A DNA stretch of 64,000 bases from an uncultured Tropicimonas sp. (lineage in GTDB: Bacteria > Pseudomonadota > Alphaproteobacteria > Rhodobacterales > Rhodobacteraceae): assembly GCA_947497945.1 (NCBI GenBank), contig CANMIP010000005.1, positions 1 through 64,000 of the forward strand. Reading direction: 5' to 3'. Below are positions 26,206 through 34,951 of the stretch, one piece after another (the stretch's first letter is position 1; every line of letters begins with the position of its first letter). The position numbers and the translations under genes were made by a program. The notes under the pieces were generated by a model, which worked only from the letters and a program-made list of their open reading frames with translations, was not told the DNA's origin and searched no databases.

Positions 26206-27722
26206 GCGGCATGTCCCGCCATCAGCTGGCCGATGGACGCGCGGTCCCGGCTTTCGGTTTCGGTGAGCTCTCCGGCATGCATGACCAGCACGCGGTCGGC
26301 GAGCGAGAGGACCTCGTCGAGATCCTCGGAAATCAGGATGACGCCCGCGCCCGCATCGCGCGCAGCGATCAGGCGGCGCGAGACCTCGGCAGCGGCGCGG
26401 AAATCCAGCCCGCGCGTCGGCTGGTTGGCGAGGATCACGTTGGGATGCGTTTCCAGCACGCGGGCGAGGATCAGCTTCTGGATATTGCCGCCCGAGAGCA
26501 GTGCGGATCGGGCGTGGATGCCGGGGCCGCGCACGTCGTAAGCGGCGCTGAGCGCTTCCGCATTCTTCGCCATGGAGGCGCGGCGCAGGAAGCCCGCGCG
26601 CTGCACATCGGCATCGCCAAGCCGCTCGATCACCAGGTTCTCGGACACGCTCAGCGCCGAGATGATCCCGTCATGGTGGCGGTCTTCGGGGATGCGTCCG
26701 ATCCCGTGGGAGAGCGCGGCGCGGGGGGTCAGCGCGGCGAGCCGTTCGCCGCCGATCTCGATGCCGCCCGCATTTGGCGCCAGCAGTCCCGAAAGAACCC
26801 GTGCCAAAGCGCTCTGGCCGTTGCCGGACACCCCGGCGATGCCGACAATCTCGCCGCCTTTCAGGTCGAGAGTCACGTCACTAAGCCCGCGTGTCTCGCG
26901 GGTGGGGTGGATCGACACGCCGTCGAGCTTCAGCACGCTGTCGCGCGGCGTGCCGGGTGTGCGTTCCGGCATGTCATGCTCTTCGCCGATCATCATGCGG
27001 ATGATGGAATGGGTGTCGGCGTCGGCCGTCACCATCTCCCCGGTCTTCTTGCCGTGGCGCAGCACGGCGATCCGGTCGGAAAAGGCCAGCACCTCGCGCA
27101 GCTTGTGCGAGATGAAGATGACCGAGAGGCCGTTCTCCACCATCGAACGTACGGAGGCGAAAAGCGTGTCGGCCTCCTGCGGGGTCAGCACGGCGGTCGG
27201 TTCGTCGAGCACAAGGATGCGGACGTCGCGATAGAGCGCCTTGAGGATCTCGACCCGCTGGCGTTCGCCGACCGAGAGCTCGCGCACCTTGCGGTCCAGC
27301 GGCGCTTCCAGCCCGGAATGGATCATCAGTGCTTCGAGCTTGGCCCGGGCGGCGCGGCGGTTGCGGTTGAGATGCAGCAGGCGTTCGGTGCCGAGCAGGA
27401 TGTTGTCGATGACGGAGAGGTTCTCGGCCAGCGTGAAATGCTGGTGTACCATGCCGATCTTCGCCTCGATGGCGGCCTGCGGCTGGCCCGGCGGCAGGAT
27501 GATCTCGGCGCCATCCTCGTGCCAGACATGCACGCTACCCGCATCGGCGGTGTATTGGCCGAAGAGCATGTTCATCAGCGTCGTCTTGCCGGCGCCGTTC
27601 TCGCCGAGAAGGGCAAGCACCTCGCCGCGGGCAAGCTCGAGGTCGATATGATCGGCGGCCAGCACCGAGCCGAAGCGCTTGGTCATGCCGCGCAGGGAGA
27701 GGACGGGAGAGGGTTTGGTCAT
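26202..27722 (-). CDS. ABC transporter ATP-binding protein, duplicated NBD (BMP-type importer)
   Basis: This 506-aa ATPase contains two fused nucleotide-binding domains. NBD1 has a good Walker A (LGENGAGKTT), signature LSVGERQRVEI and Walker B LVLDEPTAVL. NBD2 has a degenerate Walker A (GVSGNGQSAL, no GKT) and signature LLSGGNIQKLI followed by ILANQPTRGLD. That asymmetry is usual for sugar and nucleoside importers (RbsA/YufO type). The start at 27722 (MTKPSP) is chosen by homology position because the region before it belongs to the palindromic element. The ribosome-binding site is weak. Confidence 0.93.
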   Translation of the reverse strand: MTKPSPVLSLRGMTKRFGSVLAADHIDLELARGEVLALLGENGAGKTTLMNMLFGQYTADAGSVHVWHEDGAEIILPPGQPQAAIEAKIGMVHQHFTLAENLSVIDNILLGTERLLHLNRNRRAARAKLEALMIHSGLEAPLDRKVRELSVGERQRVEILKALYRDVRILVLDEPTAVLTPQEADTLFASVRSMVENGLSVIFISHKLREVLAFSDRIAVLRHGKKTGEMVTADADTHSIIRMMIGEEHDMPERTPGTPRDSVLKLDGVSIHPTRETRGLSDVTLDLKGGEIVGIAGVSGNGQSALARVLSGLLAPNAGGIEIGGERLAALTPRAALSHGIGRIPEDRHHDGIISALSVSENLVIERLGDADVQRAGFLRRASMAKNAEALSAAYDVRGPGIHARSALLSGGNIQKLILARVLETHPNVILANQPTRGLDFRAAAEVSRRLIAARDAGAGVILISEDLDEVLSLADRVLVMHAGELTETESRDRASIGQLMAGHAA

Positions 27723-27753
27723 TTCGTGACGATTGTCCGAAGCCAGGAGGGTC

Positions 27754-27896
27754 GCGCCCGACCCTGGGAGGGCATGCGGAACAGGCGTCGTTGGCAGTGC
27801 CATCACATTCCCCCCCAAACGCCTGATCCGGGTATGCCGTCGCAATGCGCCCTCCCGGGGGGAGGGTCGGGCGCGGCCCGGCGGTGTCGCCGGGCC
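27754..27896. repeat. Palindromic intergenic element, copy 2
   Basis: Same architecture as copy 1: left arm from 27754 (GCGCCCGACCCTGGGAGGGC), right arm 27845-27874 in inverse orientation, and a terminal hairpin GGCCCGGC / GCCGGGCC (27875-27896). Only the 6-base loop differs between copies (GGTGTC here, TTTGAA there). It separates the substrate-binding protein gene from the ATPase gene. Confidence 0.85.
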
Positions 27897-27934
27897 AGTT
27901 CTCTGAACGGAGAGTGTCCGCTCCTGATCGATGC

Positions 27935-28933
27935 CTACTTGTCCGAAACCGGGGCGTCGTCATTCACAGTCACGGTGAACTCGCCCGAAAGGATCGCGGC
28001 TTCCTTCGCCTTCACCGCCTCCAGTACGTCGGCCGGAACCAGCGCTTCGTCGGCCACGATCGAGCCGCCGCCATGTTCCATGTAGGAATAGACGCCGTAA
28101 TCGGCGCCTTCATAGGAGCCGTCGGCAACCTTGGCGATGGCGGTGTCGATGGTCGCCTCCATGTGCCAGATGGCGGAAGCGAGGATGGTCTCGGGGTAGT
28201 CGGCCGAGGTGTCGATGACGTTGCCGATGGCCTTCACGCCGCGCTCGACAGCGGCGTCCGACACACCGAAGCGCTCGGCATACATCACGTCCGCGCCCGC
28301 ATCCATCATCGCGAAGGCGCTCTCCTTGGCCTTCGGCGGATCATACCAGCTGTCGATGAAGTTCACGAGGAACTTGACCTCCGGGTTCACCTCCCGCGCG
28401 CCTTCCATGAAGGCGTTCATCAGGCGGTTCACCTCGGGGATCGCGTAGCCGCCGACCATGCCGATCACGTTCGATTCGCTGGCCGCGCCCGCGATCATGC
28501 CGGTCAGGTAGGCGGGCTCATGGATATAGTTGTCGAAGACCGAGAAATTCGGCTCCTGCGCCTGGAAGGAGGAGCCCATAAGGAAGCCCGTCTCGGGATA
28601 ATCCTCGGCGACCTTGCGCGCGGCGCGCTCCACGCCGAACACCTCACCGACGATCAGCTGGTGGCCGGCTTCGGCATATTCGCGCATCACGCGCTCATAG
28701 TCGGTGTTGGAGACGTTCTCCGAGAAGACATACTCGATATCGCCACGCTCGGCGGCGGCATTGAGCGCCATGTGGATACGACTGATCCATTGCTGCTCGA
28801 CCGGCAGCGTGAAGATGGCCGCAACCTTGACCGCGTCGGCCGCCAGGGCCGCGCCGCTCGTGGCCAGCAGGGTCAGCGCCGTGGCGCCGGCAAGCACCGC
28901 CCGTCGCCCGATCCGGGACGTGAATTCGATCAT
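27935..28933 (-). CDS. BMP family ABC transporter substrate-binding protein
   Basis: This 332-aa periplasmic binding protein belongs to the basic membrane protein (BMP/Med) family that binds nucleosides or purines. The N-terminus reads MIEFTSRIGRRAVLAGATAL and ends in AALA, so it has a twin-arginine-like signal peptide. The start at 28933 follows GGAGG with 5-base spacing. It is the first gene of the importer operon, and a palindromic element downstream may set a higher expression level for it than for the membrane components. The cytosine deaminase at the operon end and the adenine deaminase elsewhere in the window support a nucleobase or nucleoside ligand. Confidence 0.92.
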   Translation of the reverse strand: MIEFTSRIGRRAVLAGATALTLLATSGAALAADAVKVAAIFTLPVEQQWISRIHMALNAAAERGDIEYVFSENVSNTDYERVMREYAEAGHQLIVGEVFGVERAARKVAEDYPETGFLMGSSFQAQEPNFSVFDNYIHEPAYLTGMIAGAASESNVIGMVGGYAIPEVNRLMNAFMEGAREVNPEVKFLVNFIDSWYDPPKAKESAFAMMDAGADVMYAERFGVSDAAVERGVKAIGNVIDTSADYPETILASAIWHMEATIDTAIAKVADGSYEGADYGVYSYMEHGGGSIVADEALVPADVLEAVKAKEAAILSGEFTVTVNDDAPVSDK

Positions 28934-29193
28934 TTGAACCTCCATGTTCGCCAGGATATCCGCGATGTGTCGCATATGGCCGTGATGAGAAAGGCCACCG
29001 CATCCCTTGGCAATCCTGCGCGTGACTTATCCTCAGGCAATTGCCTTCGAACAGGGCAGAGCGCCTGGTTGCGACATTATTATGCGCCTAACGCCCAAGG
29101 AAAGGGCAACCTTCGCGCAGTTCGAGGGCATCTGTGCAAAATCTGCACATCATGCGCGATTTCCCTGCACGTCCGGCTGCGAGCCATGGGCAC
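28934..29193. other. Divergent intergenic region, BMP importer / exosortase operon
   Basis: This region between two divergently read operons must contain both promoters. I could not place a convincing -10/-35 pair or a purine riboswitch-like fold by eye. Confidence 0.4.
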
Positions 29194-30651
29194 ATGCAGA
29201 AAGCCTTTCGCCCCCTCGCCTGGACATTGTTCGCCGCCGCCTCGCTGATCCTTGCCTGGGAGCCGGCGCGATGGCTGGCGCGGAGCTGGCAGGACCCGGC
29301 TTATGATTCCATCGGCCTTGTCTATGCCTGCGCCGTTGCGGCGCTGGCGCTGCGCTCTCTGGTGAGCGGCCGGCCGCAGGGCTCTGCCTCCGAAAGGCTT
29401 GGCCTCTTCCTGCTGGTGGCGGCCGGGCTGCGGCTGGCGGCGCAACTGCTGGCGATCAACCTTGTCGGGGGCATTGCGCTTGCGGTCGATCTCTACGCGC
29501 TGGCAAAGCTCGCGGGGCTGGAGCGCCGACCCGTGCCGCTGGCGCCATTCTGGCTGTCGGTCCTGTTCCTCTTCTCGCTGCCGGTGGAGGCGGTGGTCGA
29601 GCGGTTGCTGGGCTTTCCGCTGCAGCTGCTGTCCGCGCAGCTCTCCTGCGGGCTGCTTGGGCTTGTCTTCGAGGACACGGCCTGTGTCGGGATCCGGATC
29701 ACGCTGGCCGGGCAGGATGTACTGGTTGACCTGCCCTGCGCGGGGGCTTCGGGGCTGCTGCTCCTGCTCGGCTTCTTCGTGGCGATGAATGCGGTGATGC
29801 GACCGCGCTGGCCCGTGGCCCTTGTCTGGCTGGCGGCGACGCTTGCGCTTGCCTTGCTGGGAAACAGCCTGCGGATCGCCCTCCTGGCGGCGGGGCTCGC
29901 GCTCGGCATCGAGATGATGGCGGAGCCGTTGCATTCGCTGAGCGGGCTTGTGACGCTTGCCCTGTCCGCTCTGCCGCTGGCGCTCTGGTATCGGCCCGCG
30001 CCGGCGCGCGCCCCGGTGCCGCACAGCGCCGCGCGCCCTGTCGCCGCGCCGCTGCTCGTGGTGGCGGGCTCTGCCTGCCTCGCCGCCGCGCTCTGGATCG
30101 TTGCCCAGCCGGCCCGACCCGTCGATATCTCCCAACCGTTCGCCCCGGACGCCCTGCCCGCACAGCTTGCCGGCCAGCTTCGCGCCGATATCCCGCTCTC
30201 TCCGCTCGAAGACCACTATTTCCGCGCCTATGGCGGCGACGCGCAGAAGGCACGATATGGCCCGCTCGGCCTGACCCGCATCCGCACCACCTCGCCGCTG
30301 CGCCACCTGCACAGCCCCGATGCCTGCCTGCGGGGTCTGGGCTTCGATGTCACCTTCCTCGGCACCCGCCATGACGGCGCCCCTGCCGCGATCTACCGCG
30401 CCACCGGGCCGGACGGGCGCGGTTGGCAGGTTGCCGTCACCATCATCGCGCCGGGCGGACGCATGGTTCCCAGCATTGGCGAGGCGGTCTGGCTCTGGCT
30501 GAACGGTCAGGACGGCCAATGGACCGCGTTGCAACGGATCACCCCGCTCGGACTGCCCCCGCAGCAGGTGGGCGCATTGGAGGCCGCCGCCTTCGCCGCG
30601 CTCGACCTCCCCCTTCCCAATCCCCTAGGCCCAGAGGAGCCCGCCTCATGA
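29194..30651 (+). CDS. Exosortase with C-terminal EpsI-like domain (dedicated type)
   Basis: This 485-aa integral membrane cysteine protease-transpeptidase homologue has about eight helices followed by a C-terminal extracytoplasmic domain. The exosortase catalytic triad is visible: Cys182 in DLPCAGASG, Arg227 in GNSLRIA, and His247 in EPLHSLSG. The soluble C-terminal part contains HSPDACLRGLG, comparable to the H-P-x-x-C motif of EpsI domains. The start could also be 29134 or 29152; no strong ribosome-binding site helps. Its stop overlaps the start of the VIT/vWA gene (ATGA), so the two are coupled. It is distinct from the XrtD-like enzyme at 48072-49682, which has ACSGLR and NALRIA. No polysaccharide genes flank it. 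Confidence 0.88.
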   Translation: MQKAFRPLAWTLFAAASLILAWEPARWLARSWQDPAYDSIGLVYACAVAALALRSLVSGRPQGSASERLGLFLLVAAGLRLAAQLLAINLVGGIALAVDLYALAKLAGLERRPVPLAPFWLSVLFLFSLPVEAVVERLLGFPLQLLSAQLSCGLLGLVFEDTACVGIRITLAGQDVLVDLPCAGASGLLLLLGFFVAMNAVMRPRWPVALVWLAATLALALLGNSLRIALLAAGLALGIEMMAEPLHSLSGLVTLALSALPLALWYRPAPARAPVPHSAARPVAAPLLVVAGSACLAAALWIVAQPARPVDISQPFAPDALPAQLAGQLRADIPLSPLEDHYFRAYGGDAQKARYGPLGLTRIRTTSPLRHLHSPDACLRGLGFDVTFLGTRHDGAPAAIYRATGPDGRGWQVAVTIIAPGGRMVPSIGEAVWLWLNGQDGQWTALQRITPLGLPPQQVGALEAAAFAALDLPLPNPLGPEEPAS

Positions 30652-32657
30652 GACATCCTCGTTTCCGAATCTTCCTGCTGCTGATGTATGTCTTCAGCGC
30701 CCCCGCGCTCGCCGCGCCGGAAGAGCCCGCCGGACATCTGCTGGGCGAGCTTCACGGGCAACCTGTTGCCCTGCCCATGTTGCGCAGCGATTACGAGATC
30801 GACATTGCCGGCGATCTTGCCCGCGTGACCCTGACCCAGGTCTTCGAGAATCCTTACGAAGCGCCGATGCGGGCCGAGTATTTCTTTCCCCTGAACCGTC
30901 AAGCGGCGGTACATGCGATGGAAATGGAGCTCGCAGGCGAGACGATCCGGGCGCAGATCAAGCGCAGGCAGGAGGCCGAGGCGAGCTTTGCGGCGGCCGA
31001 GAAGGACGGCAAGGCGGCTGCGCTGCTGACCCAACGTCGTCCGAACATGTTCACCCAGACACTCGCAAACCTGGTGCCCGGCCAGCCGGTTACGGTGCGG
31101 TTGAGCTATGTCCAGCCGGTGCCGCGCATCGATGGCGCCTATGAACTGGTCGTCCCGCTGCTGGTCGGGCCGCGATATGAAGGCCCGCAGGGGGGCAGTG
31201 CCGCGGTCACGGAGGCGGATGGCTGGGAGCTGAAAAAGCTTCCGGCGGCACCGGTCTTCGGGCTGGACCTGCCCGACCGGCTCGCGCCGGAGCGGGTCTC
31301 TCTGGATTTGTCCCTGCGTTCGGCGCTGCCGGTGATCTCGCTGAGTTCGCAGACCCATCCGCTCGAGATCGTCGAGAAAGACGGCGTGCAGGAGGTCCGC
31401 TTCGCCACCGGCCGCGTGCTCGACAATCGCGACCTGGTGATCCGGTATATCCTCGGCGGGGCACAGCCCACCGCCGGCGTGATCGCGCATCGCGACGATA
31501 CCGGCGGCTACCTCTCGCTGATGGTCGAGCCGCCCCGCAGCTCCGAGGCGATGGAGCCGACCGCGCGCGAGATCGTCTTCGTCCTCGACAGTTCCGGCTC
31601 GATGGGGGGCGATCCGATTGCGGCGTCCAAGCGGTTCATGGCCGCGGCGCTGGACGGGCTGCGGCCACAGGATCACTTCCGGATTCTCTCCTTCGCAACC
31701 GAGACCCATCATTTCGCCGAACAGTCCCTGCCGGCCAATCCGTCCAATCTCAAGGCGGGGCACCGCTTCGTGCGCGGCCTGGAAACGGGCGGCGGGACGG
31801 ATATCTTCGGCGCTGTGCGCACCGCGCTGAGCGTGGACCAGCCGGAGAACAGGCTGCGGCTCGTGGTCTTCCTGACGGACGGCTATATCGGCGACGAGGC
31901 GAGCGTGCTGCGCGAGATCCGAGGCCGCATCGGCGCTGCGCGGATCTATGCATTCGGGATCGGCGCTTCGGTCAATCGCTACCTGCTGGAAGGCATGGCC
32001 GAGGAGGGGCGCGGCTATGCGCGCTATGTCGACCCGACCCAGACCAGCACGGAGGCCGCCGAGCAACTCGCTGCTGACCTGCGCACGCCGCTGCTGACCG
32101 ATGTTTCGATCGACTGGGGAGGGATGGCGGTCTCCGAGGTGACGCCGGCGCGGCTGCCCGACCTTTTCGACGGCAGGTCCCTGCGGCTCCTGGCGCGGTT
32201 CGAAGGGGAGCTGCCGGAAGAGATCCGGGTCACCGGACGCGTGGCGGGGCAGTCGGCGTCGCTGCCGGTCAAGCTGCGCGAGATCGCCGAGGAGAGCGAA
32301 GACGGCGCGGCGCTGCCGCTGACCTGGGCTCGCAGCCGGATTGCCGATCATGAACGCGCGCTGGCGGTGCGCGACGGCGATGCCGGCGCGCGCGAGGCGG
32401 ACATCACCCGGCTCGGGCTGGACCACGGGCTGCAAAGCCGCTTCACCTCCTTCGTCGCGATCTCCGAACAGGTGATCAATCCCGGCGGCAAATCGGACCC
32501 CGCCTCCGTGCCGCTGCCACAGGGCGCCGGTGTGCCGGCCACGGCCTATCCGAGCTTCGGTGGCGCCTCGACGCCCGAGCCGCCGGCCTGGTTCGGGGTG
32601 CTGCTGCTGGCGGCTTTCGGTGCGCTGCGGCTTCACCGGGGCAAGCGGGACTGTTAA
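30648..32657 (+). CDS. VIT and vWA domain protein with PEP-CTERM-like sorting signal
   Basis: This 669-aa exported protein is the probable sole substrate of the exosortase encoded just upstream. Residues 1-23 are a signal peptide. Residues ~28-160 form a VIT domain (RSDYEIDIAGDLARVTLTQVF, then VFENPYEAPMRAEYFFPL). A von Willebrand A domain follows with an intact MIDAS, DSSGS at 314-318, with GGGTDIF and LTDGY completing it. The C-terminus has TPEPPAW, a hydrophobic stretch (FGVLLLAAFGAL) and basic RLHRGKR: the three-part layout of PEP-CTERM signals. The start overlaps the exosortase stop by 4 nt. Similar VIT/vWA proteins are targets of the proteobacterial dedicated sortase. Confidence 0.88.
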   Translation: MRHPRFRIFLLLMYVFSAPALAAPEEPAGHLLGELHGQPVALPMLRSDYEIDIAGDLARVTLTQVFENPYEAPMRAEYFFPLNRQAAVHAMEMELAGETIRAQIKRRQEAEASFAAAEKDGKAAALLTQRRPNMFTQTLANLVPGQPVTVRLSYVQPVPRIDGAYELVVPLLVGPRYEGPQGGSAAVTEADGWELKKLPAAPVFGLDLPDRLAPERVSLDLSLRSALPVISLSSQTHPLEIVEKDGVQEVRFATGRVLDNRDLVIRYILGGAQPTAGVIAHRDDTGGYLSLMVEPPRSSEAMEPTAREIVFVLDSSGSMGGDPIAASKRFMAAALDGLRPQDHFRILSFATETHHFAEQSLPANPSNLKAGHRFVRGLETGGGTDIFGAVRTALSVDQPENRLRLVVFLTDGYIGDEASVLREIRGRIGAARIYAFGIGASVNRYLLEGMAEEGRGYARYVDPTQTSTEAAEQLAADLRTPLLTDVSIDWGGMAVSEVTPARLPDLFDGRSLRLLARFEGELPEEIRVTGRVAGQSASLPVKLREIAEESEDGAALPLTWARSRIADHERALAVRDGDAGAREADITRLGLDHGLQSRFTSFVAISEQVINPGGKSDPASVPLPQGAGVPATAYPSFGGASTPEPPAWFGVLLLAAFGALRLHRGKRDC

Positions 32658-32681
32658 GGCGGGATCGACGGAGGAAACGAG

Positions 32682-33377
32682 ATGCAGGCAGCGCCCTACA
32701 AGGTCCTGATCGTCGATGACGATCCGGGTATTCGCGAGGTGATCGCCATCGCGCTGGAAGATGCCGGCCTGCGCTGCCGGCAGGCGAGCAACGGCCAGGC
32801 GGGGCTGGTGGACGTGGACCGGAACGCGCCCGATCTTGTCATCCTCGATATCGGCATGCCGGAGATGGACGGGTTCGAGACCTGCCGCGCGATCCGGCGC
32901 CAATCCGCCGTGCCGATCCTGTTCCTCACCGCGCGGGACGAGGAGATCAACCGCATCCTCGGCTTCGAGCTTGGCGGCGACGACTACGTCACCAAGCCTT
33001 TCAGCCCGCGCGAGCTGGTGTTGCGGGTCAAGGCGATCCTTGCGCGGGCCAATGGCGCGCTGCACCAGGAGGAGCGGCTCGGCCACGGGGTGCTCGAGAT
33101 GGTGCCCGCGCGCCATCACTGCACCCTGGCGGGCCAGCCGGTCGAGCTGACGGCGACGGAGTTCCAGCTCCTCGCCGCCTTGCTGCGCTCGGGCGAACGG
33201 GTGCTCACGCGCGACCAGCTTATCCAGGCCGTCTATGGCGCGAGCGCCCAGCATTCGGACAGGACCGTCGACAGCCATATCCGCAACCTGCGGCGCAAGG
33301 CCGCTGCGCTTGGTGTCTCGGATCTCGTGTCGACAGTGCATGGGGTCGGGTTGAAGCTGGGCACATGTCGTTTGTGA
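32682..33377 (+). CDS. OmpR-family response regulator of the exosortase operon
   Basis: This 231-aa regulator has an N-terminal receiver domain (acidic pocket VDDDPG, phospho-acceptor Asp56 in VILDIGMPEMDG, switch Thr in FLTARDEE, Lys in VTKPFSPREL) and a C-terminal winged-helix DNA-binding domain (TATEFQLLAALLRSGERVLTR cut; ending DRTVDSHIRNLRRKAA). It begins 24 bases after the VIT/vWA stop and overlaps the kinase start by 13 nt. By analogy with the dedicated sortase system, it probably controls the operon or the surface response in which the VIT/vWA protein acts. No target site was identified. Confidence 0.93.
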   Translation: MQAAPYKVLIVDDDPGIREVIAIALEDAGLRCRQASNGQAGLVDVDRNAPDLVILDIGMPEMDGFETCRAIRRQSAVPILFLTARDEEINRILGFELGGDDYVTKPFSPRELVLRVKAILARANGALHQEERLGHGVLEMVPARHHCTLAGQPVELTATEFQLLAALLRSGERVLTRDQLIQAVYGASAQHSDRTVDSHIRNLRRKAAALGVSDLVSTVHGVGLKLGTCRL

Positions 33378-34951
33378 GTGTCCGGCGGAAATGGCGCCCG
33401 CCGCTCTGGTTGATGATCGCAGCACTGGTGGGATTGCTGACAGCCTTGCCGCTGGTCGGGCTGGTGATGGCCCGGCTGGCCGATGACCAGTTCCTGCGCG
33501 AGACGGAGCGAAGCCTGATCGACCAGGCGGCCATTCTTGCCGCGCTGCATGCCGACGCGCTGGCCCGCGCCAGGGCGGAGGATCTCCCCGGCATCCCGCT
33601 CTCCGAGGCCGCACGGATGCGCCTGGCCGAGGATTTCCACCCGGTCGAGCCGCGACTGTCGCTTGCGACTGCGGAGATCGACCCGCCGGCGGAAGCGGTC
33701 GAGCCGGCGGAGGGCGCACTCCATCCCCTGCATGAACAGCTCGCCGCCCCGTTGTCCGAGCTGGCACAGAGGGTCCAGAAGACGACGCTGGTCGGCTACC
33801 GCTTCACCGATTCAGAGGGGCGGGTGGTCGCGTCGAGCGGCGAGGGGCACGGACGTTCCCTGGCGCATCTGCCCGAGGTCTCGGCGGCCCTTTCGGGCGA
33901 GGTCGCCACGCGCCTGCGTTATCGCAAGCCGCTGGAGACGCGCGACCGGATCGGTTCGATCAGCCGTGACACGCTGTTCCGGGTCCATGCCGCGCATCCG
34001 GTGATACTCGGGGACCGGATCGTCGGCGCTGTCCATCTCTCGCGCACGCCGGACGGGCTGATGGATTTCCTCTATCGCGAGCGCGCCCCGCTGACGGGCG
34101 TTCTGATCGGGATGGCCACAGTGGCCCTGGTGATCGGTTTCGTTTTCTGGCGCACGATCTCGGCGCCGATCCAGGCCCTGCGGGACCAGAGCCAGGAGGT
34201 GGCGAGCGGGGCTCGTCCAGCGCCCGTGCCGCTGCGCCATTACGGGATGCGCGAGCTGGCGGAACTGGGGCAGAGCCTGCTCTCCATGGCGTCCAGCCTG
34301 TCGGAACGGTCCGAGGCGATCGGCACCTATACGCAGCATGTCACCCATGAGCTGAAGTCGCCGGTCACGACCATTGTCGGCGCAGCGGAGTTGCTGGAGA
34401 TGGCGGGGGATCGGCTCGAGCCCGAGCAACGGGCGCGGCTCTTGGCGCAGATCCATGCAGAGGGGCTGCGGATGGATGCGCTGCTGTCGCGGCTGCGCGA
34501 GCTGGCCCGGGTGCGGGGGCTCACGGGCGCGGAGACAACCAGACTGGAGGCCGGGGTTGCACGCATTCGAGCGAATTTCCCGGAGCTGGAGCTTGCCCTG
34601 TTCGCGCCGGAGGGCTGGCAGGTCGCACTGTCGGGAGATGAGCTGGAGATCGTCCTGACCCAGCTTCTGCGCAACGCGTCCGAGCATGGCGCGACGCGGG
34701 TCGAGCTGGAGGTCCTGCCCGAGGTGCAATGCCTGGTTGTCCGCGATGACGGGTCGGGCATTTCGCCGGGCAACGCGGCGCGGCTCTTCAATCCCTTCTT
34801 CACCACCCGCCGCGAGGCGGGCGGCACCGGGATGGGGTTGGCCATCGTTGTCGCGATCCTCGAGCGGCGGCGAGGACGGATCGGGGTGGAGGACAGGGCA
34901 CAGGGCGCGGCCTTTCGGCTTTACCTGCCGTCGGAGCCACGCGGCGTCTGA
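33365..34951 (+). CDS. Sensor histidine kinase of the exosortase operon
   Basis: This 528-aa inner-membrane kinase has a transmembrane helix at about residues 16-38, a periplasmic sensor region of about 210 residues, a second helix near 245-265 (GVLIGMATVALVIGFVFW) and a HAMP-like linker. The catalytic core follows: phospho-acceptor His328 in THELKSP, N-box LLRNASEHG, G1 DDGSGIS, F-box NPFFTTRR and G2 GGTGMGLAI. All required residues are intact. It overlaps its cognate regulator gene and closes the four-gene operon. The ligand is unknown, but a link to the state of the exported VIT/vWA protein is an attractive guess. Confidence 0.92.
   Translation: MSFVSVRRKWRPPLWLMIAALVGLLTALPLVGLVMARLADDQFLRETERSLIDQAAILAALHADALARARAEDLPGIPLSEAARMRLAEDFHPVEPRLSLATAEIDPPAEAVEPAEGALHPLHEQLAAPLSELAQRVQKTTLVGYRFTDSEGRVVASSGEGHGRSLAHLPEVSAALSGEVATRLRYRKPLETRDRIGSISRDTLFRVHAAHPVILGDRIVGAVHLSRTPDGLMDFLYRERAPLTGVLIGMATVALVIGFVFWRTISAPIQALRDQSQEVASGARPAPVPLRHYGMRELAELGQSLLSMASSLSERSEAIGTYTQHVTHELKSPVTTIVGAAELLEMAGDRLEPEQRARLLAQIHAEGLRMDALLSRLRELARVRGLTGAETTRLEAGVARIRANFPELELALFAPEGWQVALSGDELEIVLTQLLRNASEHGATRVELEVLPEVQCLVVRDDGSGISPGNAARLFNPFFTTRREAGGTGMGLAIVVAILERRRGRIGVEDRAQGAAFRLYLPSEPRGV

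Noticed and set aside
28934-29193. Purine riboswitch upstream of the BMP importer
   Set aside because: I could not find the three-helix core with its conserved loop-loop kissing bases, and such switches are rare in this group.
30507-33767. A 1086-codon open frame antisense to the exosortase operon
   Set aside because: It lies opposite three genes with clear domain motifs. Its translation is low-complexity Arg/Gly/Pro-rich with no domains, as expected from the antisense of GC-rich coding DNA.
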